DNA of 64,000 bases. Source: Massospora cicadina (lineage: Eukaryota > Entomophthoromycota > Entomophthoromycetes > Entomophthorales > Entomophthoraceae). The DNA is taken from the NCBI GenBank assembly GCA_022478985.1, contig JAKSZP010002660.1:242473-306472 (forward strand), in the 5' to 3' direction. Made by a program: the position numbers and the translations under genes. This document shows, piece by piece, positions 33,892-46,099 of this stretch. Within the stretch, counting starts at the first letter, position 1, and each line of letters begins with the position of its first letter. The notes below the pieces were generated by a model that saw only the letters and a program-made list of their open reading frames with translations, was not told the DNA's origin and searched no databases.

Positions 33892-34180
33892 TGGGCAACT
33901 CGAATTCTCCCAATCTTTGCAACCAAGCTTCAGTCAAAACTGACTTGGCCTTCAACCTACCTGAAAAAAAATTTCGCCCCACTTGATGGTGCACCAAACT
34001 CATCCACACTGCAAAAAATTTGTCTGACGTCGGGGAAACAAAAAGTGAAAGCAAAAGCCAACGCAAACCTTTCTGCAAAAATTAACAAAAATACTGATAG
34101 CGTTGCTGCAAACACCCACGTTGCCGTGAAGGCCTGTGGGGATCTAGAGGAGGCTAGTAGGCCTGAGTGCCCACCTCCTC

Positions 34181-37100
34181 ATACCTAAGGTGTAATTGGG
34201 GGAACCTTCACTTTAGGGACATTGAATATCGCCAAGCTCAAGACCTCGCTGTCCTGGGCTAGGAAACTGAGTTTTTTACAACAAAATTTACCTGTGGATA
34301 TCCGGGCCATCCAGGATTCCCACTGTCCGTGAGGTTCTGAGGATGCTTGGAAAACCATGCTCCTCCTATCCCTATCCTTTTGGTTAAAGCACTGTGGGGT
34401 GCTAATTTGGAAAAATAATTTTTTCAAATTTTTATTGTCAGAAACCTTCCTCAATGGCTGAGTCCTCATTGTCACCTTTTTGTGGGCTGACGTGGTACAT
34501 GCTATCATCAACATCTATGCCCCAAACGGTGCACGAGAGCATCAGGAATTTTTCTCATTGGTCAAATCTCTCCTGCTACCTCAGACCCTTTTATAGTTGG
34601 TGACATGAACTGTTGGCTAAACACTCCATCGGACCAGTGGCCTTCCTCCTCCCACTCCCCCCAGGGCCACATTGAACTTCGCGTTCTAAAGGCCACCCTT
34701 GGGTTAATGGATGCACTGCTGTGGCAAGCACCGCTGCTTGAGAACATGACGCGCCCCCACATCCACAACGGCCAATTAAGGTCCATGTCCTGCATCGACC
34801 TTATCCTTACGCCAGTGAAATTCCAACCCCGCATATCCCACTTTGAAACAACAAAAATGGAATTCTCCAACCATTGACTGGTCTCAATAACCTACCACCT
34901 ACCTGTCAGAGCTGCTAAGGCCCCACATTGGTGCAAAATCCGCCCCCCCCCCGAGCTTGCGTCACCGGGATTTTCCACGTGGGTGGAATCAGCAACTTTG
35001 GCAAAGAGTTTATTGCACCATTTTGCATGGACCCCATTTACACATGGGCAACTTTCAAAGAGGTTACCATCCGCCAATCTCGCCACCTCTCCTCCAGATG
35101 CTCATGAGCCACGTTGGCTGTCATTTCGCACACTCTGGCAGAGTTGGCACACCTGGAGTCCGATATCCCCACTACAGGATACAGCCCTGCATGGGGCCAG
35201 AAATGGGCAGAAGCAGCCGCCCACCTCAACGCGCTCGAAAGACAACACAAACATCAGGTTTGTGTTCAATAGAGGGCCAAATGCATCACAAAGGGTGACA
35301 AGTGCACCGCATACTTTTTTTAAATCTTTGCACAATGCCAGAGCGTGGCCTACACACAGGTGAAAAAATCAGATGATTCCATTGCGGATACACTAGCCAA
35401 AGTGGCAATCAAAACACAAAAGTATTACTCCAAGGTATACTGATCTGATCCAATTCAGCCAGCTGAAGTGGCAGAATTTCTTGACTAAGCCCACATCCGC
35501 ACCATTTCCTGATACCCAGAAATAATGAATTTGATTATCCAAACAAATTATGGACAGCCATTCACGGTGCACCAAACTGAAAATGCCCAGGACCAGATGG
35601 CATTCCATATGAATTCTACAAAAAGTACTTCAAATATATATCCCCACTACTGTTGGCCTCACTTAAACAGGCCTTTTGGAAACGCGCCTCCTGCCAGGAG
35701 GACAAGAGGCCTTCATCGTCACACTCTTCAAGAAAGGGGACAAGCTAGACTTAGCCAACTGGCGCCCCATTTCTTTAACTAACATAAATACAAAAATTTT
35801 AACAAAAAAATGGCTAACCGTTTAGGGATTGTAGCATCTGCCACCATCTCCCCAGAACAGTTCAGTTTCATACCCAGAAGGTCAATTTGGGACAACATGT
35901 ACTCGGTGGCCAACGCGTGCCAGTCCACAGCCTCTGGGGCACTTGTATTCTTGGACCAACAGAAGGCCTATGATAGAGTAAACTGGGAATACCTCAGGGC
36001 CTGCCTCTATCAATTCCGCTTACCTCCTCGCTTCATCAACTGGGTGATGCTGCTCACGGAATCTGCAACAATGGCAGTACGTGGCCCTGGCTTCCTAACG
36101 GAAGTAGTACGCCCTCAAAGGGGCTTGCAACAAGGGGACCCCCTTAGCCCACTCTTATACAGCTTCAGCCTTGACCCACTACTTCAAAACGCGAATGCCC
36201 AACTCACTGGGGTCCATGTGCCAGGCCAAGCCCCAGTCAAGAAGATGGTGTTTGCAGATGACTGTGTGGTGGGGGTGTCTAATAATAAAGATGCACGCGC
36301 ACTTGAAGCTCTCATCCAGGAGTATTACCAGGTAAGCAACGCTGCACTGAACGCCTCCAAAACCGAAATCATCCTCCTTGGTTGATATCAAAACTGCTGG
36401 GCCCCTGCAACCAGTGCCCAGCCCGGCCCATCTGCTCACAAAGGCGCTCGCCCTCCCAGCTCACTCCACACCGCCCCACTTTTGCTCCCCTTTGTGCCAC
36501 GCCCTACCATAGGGCCAGTCCGCCATCTGGGAGTATGGGTGGAGGCAGGCGGATACGCATCAGCAGTAATTGAGAGTCGTATTCTAGACAGCATGACGAA
36601 GAGCATCACCCCCTCAGAGCTCACCCTACTTCCCTTTCTGGCAGGTTTGTTTTAGCCAACTCTATGCTCCTCTCCAAAGTCTGGTTTGGAGCCCACGCCA
36701 TCCCTTTCTCCCCAAGCTTTTTCAAATCCTTGTATGCCCTGCTGCAAGGATGGCTTTGGTCAGGCCGCCCTCCACCAGTACAGCTAGAGGTCATGTTTGA
36801 CCCTCATCATCAGGGTGGCATGGGCCTGCTTGACTTCAAAGCCCATGCTGCCAAGATCCTGGGCACCTGGATTGCGGCCATCACCGCCCCTACACTCCCC
36901 TCCCAACACTGGTCCCGCGCGGCCTGCTCCAACTTCTCCCGCGCCTTGGGCCTCAACAATCCATCGAACCCCCACTCCCTGATGAAATACCTGGCTTCAC
37001 ACCCTCGGCCACAGGTCCTCACGGGACTAAAACCCACTACAAACGAATCCTCCTCTCCATGCGGAGCGCTGAGTGGAGAATTTGTATTAGCTGACACACA

Positions 37101-37815
37101 GCCCAGAGAGGCCGCCCCTCTCCTCAGTTCACACAAGAGGTACAGGGGCTACCCATCCAAGATGGCGTGATCCCCACACGGCCCCATGTCCTATCCAGGG
37201 TGGACTACCTGGAAATGATGGACATCCCTTACTACATTGAGACCCAAAAATTATCTGGAAATACGCACATCATCCTCTGTTGCAGCCTCAAATCCGTTCC
37301 CATGTGTGGCTCTGCCTGAGGTGGGTGTACCATATGGCTGAGCGCTCTAACGCTTTACACTCATCCTGCGTCGTGTGTGGCCAGTATGGAACGCTGTTCC
37401 ACCGCCTGGAGAAGTGTCCTACCTCTAAAGTGATATGGCGCGAAGTTCAACGTTTACTGGGCCAGAATCAAACAAATCCCTTCAGTCTGTTAAGAGATAT
37501 GTTTGCTTTATTAATGGCCTCCCCCTTCCACCCTCCCTCCGTGCTCTGGTGGTTGCAATCGCCATGTGGACCATCCACACGATTGTCTTGGATGCCATCG
37601 CAGGCTCCACCCCCACCCTCCCAGAAGCTGTCCAAAGATTCCGGTCTCATTTGATGGACCACTTTCAAGTGTGGATGTTTGGATACCTCCCACCATGTCG
37701 CCGACAGCTGATATCCTCCTGGTTCCCAGTTTGGTTCATCAAATCAGACCCCTTCCTCCACATGTGCTCAATTGTGGCTACGGCCCCTTCACGCGTTCCC
37801 TCCCCTTCCCCATAA
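34181..37815 (+). pseudogene. LINE-D ORF2 (endonuclease, RT, zinc finger)
   Basis: The start codon position is ATT instead of ATG, just after the ACCTAAGGT palindrome. Endonuclease: VGDMNCWLN and SCIDLILTPVKF (34562-34877, ending SNH then TGA). RT: 35525-35782 and 35810-36385, with FIPRRSIWDN, DQQKAYDRVNW, LQQGDPLSPLLY and the catalytic VFADDCVVGVS. Thumb: 36664-37170 (MLLSKVWFGAHA). Finger: CVVCGQYGTLFHRLEKC within 37280-37654. AIAMWTIHT follows at 37560-37586. At least six disruptions are present. Confidence 0.92.
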
Positions 37816-37953
37816 GTGGCGTTCCCGCTGGCAACAAAAGAACTTATCGCTTCTCAGGGGTGCCTTCCCTGCTACTAAGTGTTGTCTCGGTCAAGTCAAT
37901 TTTGGAAGTGTCTATCCCATGGTCAGCCTTCCATGAAATAAATTTAAAATTTA

Positions 37954-37972
37954 AAAAGTCAATGAAAACGGA
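37954..37972 (+). repeat. Target duplication 2 (between LINE-D and LINE-E)
   Basis: AAAAGTCAATGAAAACGGA. It is shared as the right duplication of LINE-D and the left duplication of LINE-E. Confidence 0.85.
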
Positions 37973-38139
37973 ACTTTTCTCTTTTGTTGAAATCACTTTT
38001 GCAGCTTATTCAATTCAAGTTTGATTCTAGTTTGATAATCTCACAGAGGAGATTAGTCTGCGCCCATGTCAGGGAGCAGTTGAGCAAGTAAGGTAAGAGG
38101 AGCAGGTGGTAGGCCCGCGGCCTTAAACGTTTGAAAACG

Positions 38140-39260
38140 CCCTAGAGAAACCGGCAGAATGGGAAAAACTTAAAAAAAAGGCAGTCACTATTTCCCCTAA
38201 AAATCCTTGCTTGGTAAGTGCGATGCAACCAGTACATCAACACGCTGCACTCCCAACCACTCTCGTCAGTGGAATATGGAGTCCATGTGCTTCTGGACAT
38301 CTAACAAACAGCTCTATGGGAAAAATTTTGTGGAGATGTGCACACTTTTTCCTGACCGCGGTGTACGTCGCACCTCACTCCATGTCATGCGGTTTGCTGG
38401 ACCTCATTTTTAAAAACAAGGAGGCAGCAGATGAAGCTGCTCCAGTGCGCATAGTGATTGACCTCCCCGAAGGGCAACGGGTCACTTAACCAAATGCACC
38501 AGATGGACAAAATCAATTCAAATTTTCCTCACATTTGACTTTTTGCCTACTATGGTAAAACGTGCCATTTTGGAGCAACACCTGAAAGATGGTCTCACCA
38601 TTTACAGCAAAATACAATCTTTTGAGATGCAATGCTTTACGCTGATGCCACACCTGTGCACCAGCAAAGCCATCACAGTTCTGACCCCAACTGAGCAGAT
38701 TACGAAGGACCTAACCTAGATCCTGCACTCCACTTTTATTGATATCGCAGGGCATACCCCCCACCCATTCTGGGTGACCGTGGACAGCGTGCCCCCCATT
38801 TGCACCCACTGTGACACGTTCATCCATAAGGCACATGCATGCCCCACCAAGGAGGGCGTCACATTCCAAAAGCACCCCTCGGCGGCCATGGCCAGCGGAG
38901 AGGCGCACTATGAACCAATTGCAAGCACCAAAGAGGCTTTCCCGTGGGGAGCACAAGGCTGCTACCTACTGGTAAAACCTAATTCCCTGCAAGAGTGGAA
39001 GAAGGCCAAGAAGGCCCACAGGACTGCGGCCAAAGAAGCAGCCAAAGTCACCACTGTTATCTCACACTCCTGATGCCAGGAGGACATTAAAACCTTTGCA
39101 GTGGAAGCAACTCTGGAATCCATCAACCAATCAGATTGGGAAGCTCATGCCGATTGGGCCACCCAATCTGAGGATCTGATGGGCAACCTGATTTCACCTG
39201 ATCTTTGCAACCAAGCTCCGGTTGAAACTGACTTGATCTCCAACCTACCTGAAAAATTTT
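38140..39260 (+). pseudogene. LINE-E ORF1
   Basis: This is the homologue of LINE-D ORF1, broken into frames 38207-38413, 38211-38489 and 38774-39073. The knuckle is CTHCDTFIHKAHAC at about 38801-38842. A TGA at 39071-39073 stands where LINE-D has CAA, whereas CAA at 39164-39166 stands where LINE-D has TGA. A stop in 38480-38490 and a TAG at about 38717 also break it. Confidence 0.85.
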
Positions 39261-39481
39261 TATGACCCACTCAATGATGCACTGAACTCATCCGCACCAC
39301 AAAAAATTTGTCTGACGTTGGGGAAACGAAAGTGAAGGCAAAAGCCAATGCGAACCTTTCTGCTAAAATCAACAAAACTACCAATAGAGTTGCTGCAAAC
39401 ACCCGCGCAGCCGTGAAGGCCTGAGGGGATCTAGAGGAGGCTAGTGGGCCCAGGTGCCCACCCCCTTGCACCTAAGGTGTG

Positions 39482-42400
39482 ATGGGGAAAACTTCCCTTT
39501 AGGTATGGTAAATATCGCTGGACTCAAGGCCTCGCCATCCCAGGCTAGGAAACTGAGTTTTTTTTAAAAAATTACCCGTGGATATCCTGGCCATCCAGGA
39601 GTCCCACTGTCCGCAAGGTTCCAAGGATGCTTGGAAAACCATGCTCCTCCCATCCCTATCCTTTTGGTCAGAGCACTATGGGGTGCTAGTTTAGAAAAAC
39701 AATTTTTTTAAATTTTTATTGTCAGAATCCTTCCTTAATGGCTGAGTCCTTGTTGTCACTTTCTCGTGGGCTGACGTGGCAAATGCTATCTTCAACATCT
39801 ATGCCCCAACCTGTGCATGAGAATGTTGGGAATTTTCTTCATCAGTCAAATCCCTCCCAGTTACCCCTATACCCTTTTGTAGTCAGTAGTATGAACTGTT
39901 GGCTAAACACACCAACGGACCGTTGGCCTTCCTCATCCCACGCCCCCCAGGGTCACGTAGAACTTTGTGGTCTAAAGGCCACCCTTGGGTTAATGGATGC
40001 GCTGCCGCAGCAAGCCCACTGCTTGAAAACATGATGTGACCCCATGTCCACAATGGCCAATCAAGCTCCATGACCCGCATAGACCTTATCCTTACGCTGG
40101 CAAAATTCCAACCTCACATTTCCCACTTCCAAACAACAAAAATTGAATTCTCCGACCACCAGCTGATCTCGATAACCTACCACCTACCTGTCACAGTGGC
40201 TAAGGCCCCACATTGGTGCAAACTCCGCCCTCCCAAACTTGCGTCGCCAGGATTTTCCACTTGGGTGGAATCAGCAACTTTGCCAAAAGAGTTTTTTACA
40301 CCATTTTGCGCGGACCCCATCTCCACATGGGCAACCTTCAAAGAGGATACCATCCACCACTCTCGCCACCTCTCCTCCAGACGCTCACAAGCCACATTGG
40401 CCATCATCTCGCGCGCTCTGGCAGAGTTGGCACACCTGGAGTCCAATATCCCTGCCACAGGATACAGCCCTGCATGGGGCCAGAAGTGGGCGGAGGCAGC
40501 CGCCCACCTCAACGTTCTCAAAAGGCAACATAAACATTGGGTATGTGTTCAGTGCAGGGCCAAATGCATTACAGAGGGCGACAAGTACACCGCATATTTT
40601 TTTAAAAAATTTTGCACCACGCCAGAGTGTGGCCTGCACACAGATGCGAAGATTGGATGATTCCATCGCAGATATGCCAGCCAAAGTGGCAATCAAAACA
40701 CAAAAGTATTACTCTGAGTTATACTGATCTGATCCAATTCAGCTGGCTGAAGTGGTAGAATTTCTCGACTAAACCACATCTGCACCATCTCCCAATACCT
40801 GGAAATAATGAATTTGATTACTCAAACGAATTATGGACAGCCATTCACGGTGCACCAAACTGAAAATGACCAGGCCCAGATGGCATTCCATATAAATTCT
40901 ATAAAATTTACTTCAAATATTAATCACCACTACTGCTTGCCTCACTTAACCAGAGCCTTCTGGAAACGCGCCTCCTACCAGGGGACAAGAGGCCTTCACC
41001 GTCACGCTCTTCAAGGAAGGGACAAGCTAGACTTAGCCAACTGGCGACCCATTTCTTTAACTAACATGGATACAAAAACTTTAACAAAAAAGTGGCTAAC
41101 CGTTTAGGGATTGTAGCATCTGCAACCATCTCCCCAGAACATTCGGTTTCATACCCAGAAGGTTGATTTGGGACAACGTGCACTCTGTGGCTAACGCATG
41201 CCAGTCCACAGCCTCTGGGGCACTTGTATTCTTGGACCAACAGAAGGCCTATGATAGAGTAAACTGGGAATACCTCAGGGCCTGCCTCTATCAATTCCGC
41301 TTGCCTCCTCGCTTCATCAACTGGGTGATGCTGCTCACGGAATCTGCAACAATGGCAGTACGTGGCCCTGGCTTCCTAACGGAAGTAGTCCGCCCTCAAA
41401 GGGGCTTGCAACAATGGGACCCCCTTAGCCTACTCTTATACAACTTCAGCCTTTACCCACTACTTCGAAATGTGAACGCCTAGCTCAAAGGGGTCCATGT
41501 GCCAGGCCAAGCCCCATTCAAGATGATGGCGTTTACAGATGACTGTGATGTTGGGGTGTCTAATAATAAAGATGCACGCGCACTTGAAGCTCTCATTCAG
41601 GAGTATTCCCGGATAAGTAATGCTGCACTGAATGCTTCCAAAACCGAAATCATCCTCCTTGGTTAGTATCAAACCTGCTGGGCCCCAGAGACCAGGGCCC
41701 AGCCCGGCCCATCTGCTTGCACACGTGCTCGCCCTACCAGCTCACCCCACACCACCCCATTGGTGCTCCCCTTTGTGCCACGCCCTACCATAGGGCCAGT
41801 CCGCCATCTGGGAGTGTGGGTGGAGGCAGGCGGATACGCATCAGCAGTAATGGAGAGTCGTATTCTAGACAGCATGAAGAAGAGCATCGCCCCCCTCAGA
41901 GCTCACCCTACTTCCCTTTCTGGCAGGGTTGTTTTAGCCAACTCTATGCTCCTCTCCAAAGTCTGGTTTGGAGCACGTCATCCCCTTCTCCCCAAGCTTT
42001 TTCAAATCCTTGTATGCCCTGCTGCAAGGATGGCTTTGGTCAGGCCGCCCTCCACCAGTACAGCTAGAGGTCATGTTTGACCCTCATCATCATGGTGGCA
42101 TGGGCCTGCTTGACTTCAAAGCCCATGCTGCCAAGATCCTGGGCACCTGGATTGCGGCCATCACCGCCCCTACACTCCCCTCCCAACACTGGTCCCGCGC
42201 GGCCTGCTCCAACTTCTCCCGCGCCTTGGGCCTCAACAATCCATCGAACCCCCACTCCCTGATGAAATACCTGGCTTCACACCCATCGGACACAGGTCCT
42301 CACGGTACTAAAACCCACTACAAATGAGTCCTACTCTCCATGCGGAGCGCTGAGTGGAGAATTTGTACTAGCAGACACACAGCCCAGAGAGGCCGCCCCT

Positions 42401-43095
42401 CTCCTCAGTTCACACAAGAGGTACAGGGGCTACCCATCCAAGATGGCGTGATCCCCACACGGCACCATGTCCTATCCAGGGTGGACTACCTGGAAATGAT
42501 GGACATCCCTTACTACATTGAGAACCAAAAAACTATCTGGAAATACGCCCATCATCCTCTGTTGCAGCCTCAAATCCGTTCCCATGTGTGGCTCTGCCTG
42601 AGGTTGGTGTACCATATGGCTGAGCGCTCTAACGCTTTACACTCATCCTGCGTCGTGTGTGGCCAGTATGGAACGCTGTTCCGCCGCCTGGAGAAGTGTC
42701 CTACCTCTAAAGTGATATGGCGCGAAGTTCAACGTTTACTGGGCCAGAATCAAACAAATCCCTTCAGTCTGTTAAGAGATATGTTTGCTTTATTAATGGA
42801 CTCCCCCTTCCACCCTCCCTCCGTGCTCTGGTGGTTGCAATCGCCATGTGGACCATCCATACGATTGTCTTGGATGCCATCGCTGGCTCCATCCCACCCT
42901 CCCAGAAGCTGTCCACAGATTCTGGTCTCATTTGATGGACCACTTTCAGGCGTGGATGTTTGGATACCTCCCACCGCGTCGCTGACAGCTGGTCTCCTCC
43001 TGGTTCCCAGTTTGGTTCATCAAATCAGACCCTTTCCTCCACACGTGTTCAATTGTGGCTACGGCCCCTTCACACGTTCCCTCCCCTCCTCATAA
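39482..43095 (+). pseudogene. LINE-E ORF2 (endonuclease, RT, zinc finger)
   Basis: ATG at 39482 follows the palindrome directly. Endonuclease: 39738-40034 and 40070-40660, with the catalytic SDHQLISIT intact at about 40151-40177. RT: 41163-41483 with DQQKAYDRVNW and LQQWDPLSLLLYNF; the catalytic block reads AFTDDCDVGVS in place of FADDCVVGVS (about 41530-41560). Thumb: 41968-42327. Finger: CVVCGQYGTLFRRLEKC with the His replaced by Arg, within 42340-43095, the longest single frame here (251 codons). Several stops remain. Confidence 0.92.
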
Positions 43096-43238
43096 GAGAC
43101 GTTCCCGCTGGCAACAAGAGATAGCATCGCTTCTCTGGGGTGCCTTCCCTGTTACTAAGTTTTGTCTCTTTCAGGTCAAATTTGGAAGTGTCCGTCCCAT
43201 GGTCGGCCTTCCTCGCAATAAATTTAGATTTTTAAAGT

Positions 43239-43257
43239 AAAAGTCAATGAAAACGGA
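43239..43257 (+). repeat. Target duplication 3 (right of LINE-E)
   Basis: AAAAGTCAATGAAAACGGA, after which Gyp4 coding resumes as GGATTAGCTGATGCC (Gly-Leu-Ala-Asp-Ala). Confidence 0.88.
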
Positions 43258-43607
43258 TTAGCTGATGCCTTAATCCAAAAAACTTGGCCTTAGATCCAGA
43301 ACCCAAGGAATTGGAGCTACAAAAAGGCACATGGTGATTCCCCTTGTAAAATTAAACCTACTCGACCATCCAGTAGTAATTGAACTTCTGATCTTTCTTC
43401 TCTGGTGAGACTAGAAGAGTATTATATGTTTTATAAAGGTTATCCTATAAAAAACCATTATCCACTTATATACTCCAAGTACTTACCAAATGCAAATTTA
43501 AATTTAGAGATTATAATGAGGAAGCCCTATAAGGTAAGGGATGGTATGGTTCCAGGAACGCTTATGGGGCCTTGCCATACCTCTAACATGGAATCAACTA
43601 AGGAAGT
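43258..43607 (+). pseudogene. Gyp4 end of RNase H and integrase N-terminal region
   Basis: The first codons complete the RNase H terminus (GLADALIQKTWP). A linker (LDPEPKELELQKGTW-like) follows. The frame 43405-43656 holds KVRDGMVPGTLMGPCHTSN, a plausible stretch leading to the integrase zinc-binding region. It is cut at 43607 by Gyp5 and resumes at 52657. Confidence 0.6.
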
Positions 43608-44449
43608 TTTTGGAGTTCTCACTACTTCATATGGCATGTTATTCGTTTCTTGGTAATATATAGTCAAAGTTGTCTATTTTATGAAGATTGTAGACCAACA
43701 GAGGGTGCTTCTTCGCATATAAGTTTTTAAGAATTAAGACTAAAGGCTATATTCTCCTGCCACTACTTGAACAATGGCTGCCCGCCTAAATGATCTTGCT
43801 GATCAATATATTATAAGATAGATGCAATAAATTTAAAAATGTATTAATGAATCAAGTTTATAACTAATCAATTACAATTTTTACTCTCCTTCTCTTGTCT
43901 GATTAAAGGGTCTAAATACGGCTAATTTCTTTGGTAACTGCATCTTCACCCAAACTCCTCCCCTTTACCATCACTTAACCAGTGGCTCATGGGCAAGGTT
44001 TCTGAGGTTCTTTTCCACATCTGAGGCTTCCTTATGTAACCCAGCTCCACCTCTGTGGTTGAATCCTTTTTTGTTTTAGGGAATAAATCTAAGACAGAAC
44101 CTCTTCTCATTCATCTTAAAAAGTTTCTAAGCCTACAATCCTTTGAACTATGGTTGCAATGTGCCAAAAAAAAATTAAATCACCAATTAGAGATTAATTT
44201 ATTTGTAACAAATTGCCACTAAAATCTAAATTCAACCTAACCTGAAAGGCTTTCATTAATGAGTCATTAGATCAATTATTCTTAACTGAAATTAGAAAGG
44301 TTACAAATCCCCAGCTTAATATGTAGTTATAATAAATTTATATACAATCAATAATACATATAACATCAGATATTAATTTAGACTTAAAGCTAATATTATT
44401 ATATCAGATTTATAATAGTAAAAATACTAATCCAATCAATCATTCAACA
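43608..44449 (-). repeat. Gyp5 3' LTR
   Basis: It aligns with 51821-52656. Shared landmarks include CACTACTTCATATGGC, GGCTATATT with ATCCTG/CTCCTG, CCAGTGGCTCAT and CCTGAAAGGCTTTCA. The minus-strand start is TGTTGAATG at 44449. Confidence 0.88.
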
Positions 44450-44462
44450 CTTCCCCCACCTT
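44450..44462 (-). other. Gyp5 polypurine tract
   Basis: On the minus strand AAGGTGGGGGAAG abuts TGTTGAATG of the 3' LTR. Confidence 0.75.
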
Positions 44463-45930
44463 GACTGGATTATAAGTGGCGGTTTGGTTTCTTTCTTAGT
44501 AATGATATCAAAGCTTTTAATAAAATTCAAGATACAAACGTTTTCTTAAAATTTTGTCCGGCCAAAATTATGCATTCTAAATACTCAAAACTCTTATTCA
44601 CCGATACATAGTAAATTCTGGAATTTTGCTTTCATTGACGCGTTCCATGTTGAAAATTATGCTTTAACTGTTGAGGAATGTTCATCCTCTATGCCTGTCA
44701 TAACTAGGTTAGATACTAGAAAACACGCACCAGTCATGGTGATTTTAAATAAACAGAGAAGAACTCTCAGTGGGTTAAACCTTAATTACTTTCCACTTCT
44801 TCAAACATTTTCCATGGCCCTGTGGGCCAACAAAATCTAATAGTTTAGAAATCTTAATTCACTATCAATTCACATCTGATAGAGCTCTTCTTGGCAAATT
44901 CCTTTTTCGCTTTTACAGGTATTTCTTCAAATAATATGCTTTCATTTTTAAGCATGGGCTGCGTGACCACATTTGTTTGAATTTAGACTCAAAGTCCAAT
45001 ATCCTTAAAGCTATATGGCTTCTGCTTTAGCTTCTGAACTCTACGGCATCCCTGCTGACCCTTTTGAATCCAATTAGGCTTTGCTTTTTTCCAACTCAGA
45101 TGCAAAATCTGATGCGCACTGGTGAAGAATCATACAGATTCACACATCTTTTTTGGGCCTGTGAAAACATATCTGAAAATCTTGTAACACCCTTGTTCTT
45201 TACCACTCCCTTTCTAAGAGATGGATGAAAGGGATACAGAGAAGCATCTGTCCAAAATGGCTTTTCTTGGTGCTTGTATCCATTTACCTCCATCTGCATT
45301 TCCAACTGATACACGCACACCATGCATAAGGTCTTGAATGAGTTCCGCTCACAAATATTTTGAGCTAATTTTTTCTCCCCTAATTTATCCCTGCTTTGAA
45401 AGTCTCTTAGTTGATTGTATTTTTTCTCTTCGCCACTTTTCTGCCAAATGCAACCCTTCCCAATCATTTCACAGCCATTTCACATGTCCACTTTTTTTAA
45501 TCAATTGGTCATTCCTTAGTCAGCCAGGCCAACGCGACTGGTGTCAAGTTTTTCCTAGTTTTAGCTCATAAGATAGTCTCAACAGTCAAATCTTATGCAA
45601 AAATCTGGGTCTCTCATTCAATCGCTCTTCTTAGAGTTTTTTCTACTAGATCATCACAAGATAACTTGCCTCCCCCTCCCTTAGAAGTAATATCTGGCTT
45701 TGACAAAAAACTTTATTGTGCCATCCAAAAATATAAATTATGAGTTTGCTTTTTATCATGATAAGATTTTTATAAATAGCTTATTTTAGTATTATATATA
45801 TATATATATAATTATATGTGTTTATTTATTCCATATGATATGGATGAAGAAACGTAGCTGTGAAAATAATTACATTTCAACAACCTTGATCTTTGATACT
45901 GTATACATTGTCAGATTATTTTTAATATGA
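44463..45930 (-). other. Gyp5 3' coding remnant, unreadable
   Basis: Between integrase and polypurine tract on the minus strand. One frame of 123 codons (45096-45467) has no recognised domain. It could be the integrase C-terminus or an extra reading frame. Confidence 0.35.
45790..45812. repeat. (AT)n microsatellite
   Basis: About eleven TA repeats followed by a degenerate AT-rich run, inside Gyp5. Confidence 0.9.
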
Positions 45931-46099
45931 TAAGGACTCTTCCAAAGAAAAGCCAATTTGTGTGCACAGCTTATAGTATGGGTATCATAGTATACTACCA
46001 AGTCTCCTTCTTTAAGTTTAATATGGCTTTGATTAGTTCATCATACTTTTTATGTATTGTTTTCCAAAAGAAAAAAAATCTGATAAGCCTCAGACTGTA

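Larger units (their letters stand above)
32684..37953 (+). mobile_element. LINE-D, full-length non-LTR retrotransposon
   Basis: About 5.27 kb from a 5' end shared with LINE-E and -F (ACTTT...TCACTTTTGC) to a 3' end reading GGTCAGCCTTCCATGAAATA and AAATTTAAAATTTAA. It holds a 5' untranslated region with the conserved GCCCATGTCAGGGAGCAGTT, ORF1, a palindrome at the ORF junction and ORF2. It is inserted in Gyp4 RNase H in the same orientation. Its endonuclease half is closest to LINE-C while its RT and 3' half is closest to LINE-E, so it is a mosaic. Confidence 0.93.
37973..43238 (+). mobile_element. LINE-E, full-length non-LTR retrotransposon
   Basis: About 5.27 kb, in tandem with and in the same orientation as LINE-D, separated by a single copy of the target duplication. 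It has the same layout: leader, ORF1, palindrome, ORF2, and a 3' end reading GGTCGGCCTTCCTCGCAATA. Its 5' half differs from LINE-D at many positions, while the 3' halves differ at few. Confidence 0.93.

Noticed and set aside
25463..43238. Alternative genetic code, because stops recur at shared positions in LINE-C, -D and -E
   Set aside because: The affected codons vary between TGA, TAA and TAG, and the homologous codons fit Arg CpG decay; frameshifts are also present, so the copies are simply dead.
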